From: Verrucomicrobia bacterium Tous-C9LFEB
GTDB lineage: Bacteria > Verrucomicrobiota > Verrucomicrobiia > Methylacidiphilales > UBA1321
DNA length: 64,000 nt
Assembly (NCBI GenBank): GCA_002304345.1
Contig: NEUU01000005.1
Location: 1-64,000, forward strand
Direction: 5' to 3'
The notes under the pieces: generated by a model
The model's database searches: none
What the model was told of the DNA's origin: nothing
Seen by the model: the letters and a program-made list of their open reading frames with translations, nothing else
Shown: piece by piece, positions 62,674-64,000 of the stretch
Position numbering within the stretch: the first letter of the stretch is position 1
Layout of the letters: each line of letters opens with the position of its first letter
Program-made: the position numbers and the translations under genes

Positions 62674-64000
62674 ATGCCCACGCCCTACGAAAAGCTCATC
62701 GCCCGCTCGCGTGAAATCGCCCTGATCAGCAGCACTGGCAGTGTCATCGGCTGGGATCAGGAAACCTATCTGCCCGCCAAGGGCGTGGCGTATCGCGCGG
62801 AACAGCTTTCTTATCTCGCCGGTCATGCGCATCAGCTGGGCACCGCTCCCGAGATAGGCGACTGGTTGCTCGCCTGCGAAACCGAGCAATCGGGCTGGCC
62901 CGATGAGGACGAACGCCGCGGCAACGTCCGCGAATGGCGTCGCGATTACGACCGCGCGACGAAGACGCCGCCCGATCTCGTGACGGAAATGGCCCGCGTT
63001 TCCGCTCTCGCCCGCGAAGCGTGGACCGAGGCGCGCAAGAAATCGGACTTCCCCACTTTTCTACCGTGGCTCGAAAAAATCATCGCCCTCTCCAAGCGGC
63101 AGGCCGATTGCTGGGGTTGGGAAAAGACGCCGTACAACGCGCTGCTCAATGCCTACGAGCCCGGTTCGAACGCGGCCGATCTGAAAGTTTTGTTTGCCGA
63201 CTTGCGCCAAACCCTCGTCGATCTGTTGCCTGCCGCGCAGCAGAAAACGCAGAAAATCAATCCCGCCAAATTGCACGGTCATTATCCGGTCGAAGCGCAA
63301 CAACGCTTCAACCACAAGGTCGCCACCGCGATGGGCTTTGATTTCGATGCAGGCCGCATCGACACCACCACGCACCCCTTTTGCAGCGGCATGGGCCCGA
63401 GTGATTGCCGACTCACCACGCGTTACGACGAGACCGATTTCACGTCGTCGCTTTTTGGCATCATGCACGAGGCCGGTCACGGTCTGTACGAGCAGGGGCT
63501 GCGGGACGAAGCCTATGGCACGCCGCTGGGCGAATCGGTTTCGCTCGGCATTCACGAATCGCAGTCGCGCCTGTGGGAAAATCAGGTGGGCCGCAGCCGC
63601 GTCTTCTGGGAGCATTGGTATCCGCTGGCCCGTGAGGTCTTCACCCATTTGAAGTATGTCACACTCGACGAATTCTGGATGATCATCAACCGTGTGGAGC
63701 CCACCTTCATCCGCACCGAATCGGACGAGGTCACCTACAATCTCCACATCATCCTCCGCTTTGAACTCGAACAGGCCTTGATCGACGGCACGCTCAAACC
63801 CGCCGATGTCCCCGGCGCGTGGAATGCCCGCTTCAAGGAACTCTTCGGGCTCGACGTCCCGAGCGACGCCAGCGGGTGCCTGCAGGATATTCACTGGAGC
63901 ATGGGCGGCTTCGGTTATTTCCCGACGTACACCCTCGGCAACCTGAATGCCGCGCAGCTGTACCGCGCCGCGCTTGCGAAAAATAGCGGGCTCGAATCTG
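62674..64000 (+). CDS. M32-family carboxypeptidase (Taq-type), truncated by the window edge
   Basis: 442 residues visible, stop not reached. PTPYEKLIARSREIALISST and SVIGWDQETYLPAKGVAYR begin the family, the zinc motif is HEAGHGLYEQGL (HExxH) preceded by RLTTRYDETDFTSSLFGIM, and GESVSLGIHESQSRLWENQ supplies the further Glu and the SRLWEN motif; GGFGYFPTYTLGNLNAAQLY is near the C-terminus. Family members are about 500 residues, so some 60 remain outside. Cytoplasmic broad-specificity metallocarboxypeptidase. Confidence 0.93.
   Translation, partial: MPTPYEKLIARSREIALISSTGSVIGWDQETYLPAKGVAYRAEQLSYLAGHAHQLGTAPEIGDWLLACETEQSGWPDEDERRGNVREWRRDYDRATKTPPDLVTEMARVSALAREAWTEARKKSDFPTFLPWLEKIIALSKRQADCWGWEKTPYNALLNAYEPGSNAADLKVLFADLRQTLVDLLPAAQQKTQKINPAKLHGHYPVEAQQRFNHKVATAMGFDFDAGRIDTTTHPFCSGMGPSDCRLTTRYDETDFTSSLFGIMHEAGHGLYEQGLRDEAYGTPLGESVSLGIHESQSRLWENQVGRSRVFWEHWYPLAREVFTHLKYVTLDEFWMIINRVEPTFIRTESDEVTYNLHIILRFELEQALIDGTLKPADVPGAWNARFKELFGLDVPSDASGCLQDIHWSMGGFGYFPTYTLGNLNAAQLYRAALAKNSGLES

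Overview
The window is a single stretch of a GC-rich, free-living, Gram-negative bacterial chromosome. It carries an outer-membrane porin, Tat components, a heptosyltransferase-like enzyme, a PEP-CTERM surface protein, an H-X9-DG prepilin-like protein and several secreted glycoside hydrolases. Together with the many small stress proteins and the bbp2-like porin beside PII and glutamine synthetase, this points to the Verrucomicrobiota or a PVC relative. That placement is inferred from gene content; no 16S gene is present.

Layout. 0-8 kb: a CidR/LrgR-like LysR regulator divergent from lrgAB, then ilvC, a DUF1345 membrane protein and a secreted SGNH hydrolase. 7.4-10.2 kb: an AraC regulator divergent from a six-hairpin glycosidase. 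10.3-15.1 kb: amino-acid and nitrogen block. ilvN is preceded by its own promoter, a Val-rich leader peptide and a terminator (a complete attenuator). A porin and glnB each have a sigma-54-type promoter, and glnA follows glnB. 16-21.6 kb: an SSS-family transporter, a CMP-nonulosonate synthetase fused to a HAD phosphatase, aroC and aroK. 21.9-25 kb: crcB-DUF190, then a CnrY-CnrX-CnrH-like metal-sensing sigma-factor operon headed by a small Cys/His/Met-tailed secreted protein. 26-40 kb: small stress proteins (lmo0937-type, YciF, DUF3185, DUF1328, CsbD, GS17M-like) interleaved with a sigma-54 activator, two TatA proteins, deoC, nfo, a ferredoxin, SirB1 and an IS transposase remnant. 40.2-42 kb: dnaA and a likely oriC. 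42.8-49 kb: sugar-acid and polysaccharide use (enolase-superfamily dehydratase with divergent IclR, GH5 enzyme, prepilin-like protein, second IclR). 49-56 kb: PEP-CTERM protein, GT9, a four-repeat HNH-associated-repeat protein and a 1063-residue GH99-like secreted protein. 56-64 kb: aroE, prepilin peptidase, PfkB kinase, tRNA-Met(CAT), fatty-acid desaturase, a Trm112-like protein plus DsrE/F/H-like trio, and a truncated M32 carboxypeptidase at the right edge.

Intergenic space is rich in dispersed repeats. One is a family of about 140 bp palindromic elements ending in a GATCCTTCGACAAGCTCAGG-type inverted repeat. A second is a composite element with AGAGCNTTTTAAAGTAT ends around a TGTAGGGCG...CGCCCTACA core. 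A third is a short CCAGCGTGACGCTGG repeat that supplies or abuts the stop codons of three regulatory or catabolic genes. The fourth is a set of hairpins whose tips are alike but whose lower stems are unrelated yet self-complementary. The strongest individual observations are the ilvN attenuator, the paired sigma-54 promoters, the CnrYXH-like operon and these repeat families. No CRISPR array, prophage or intact transposon was seen.
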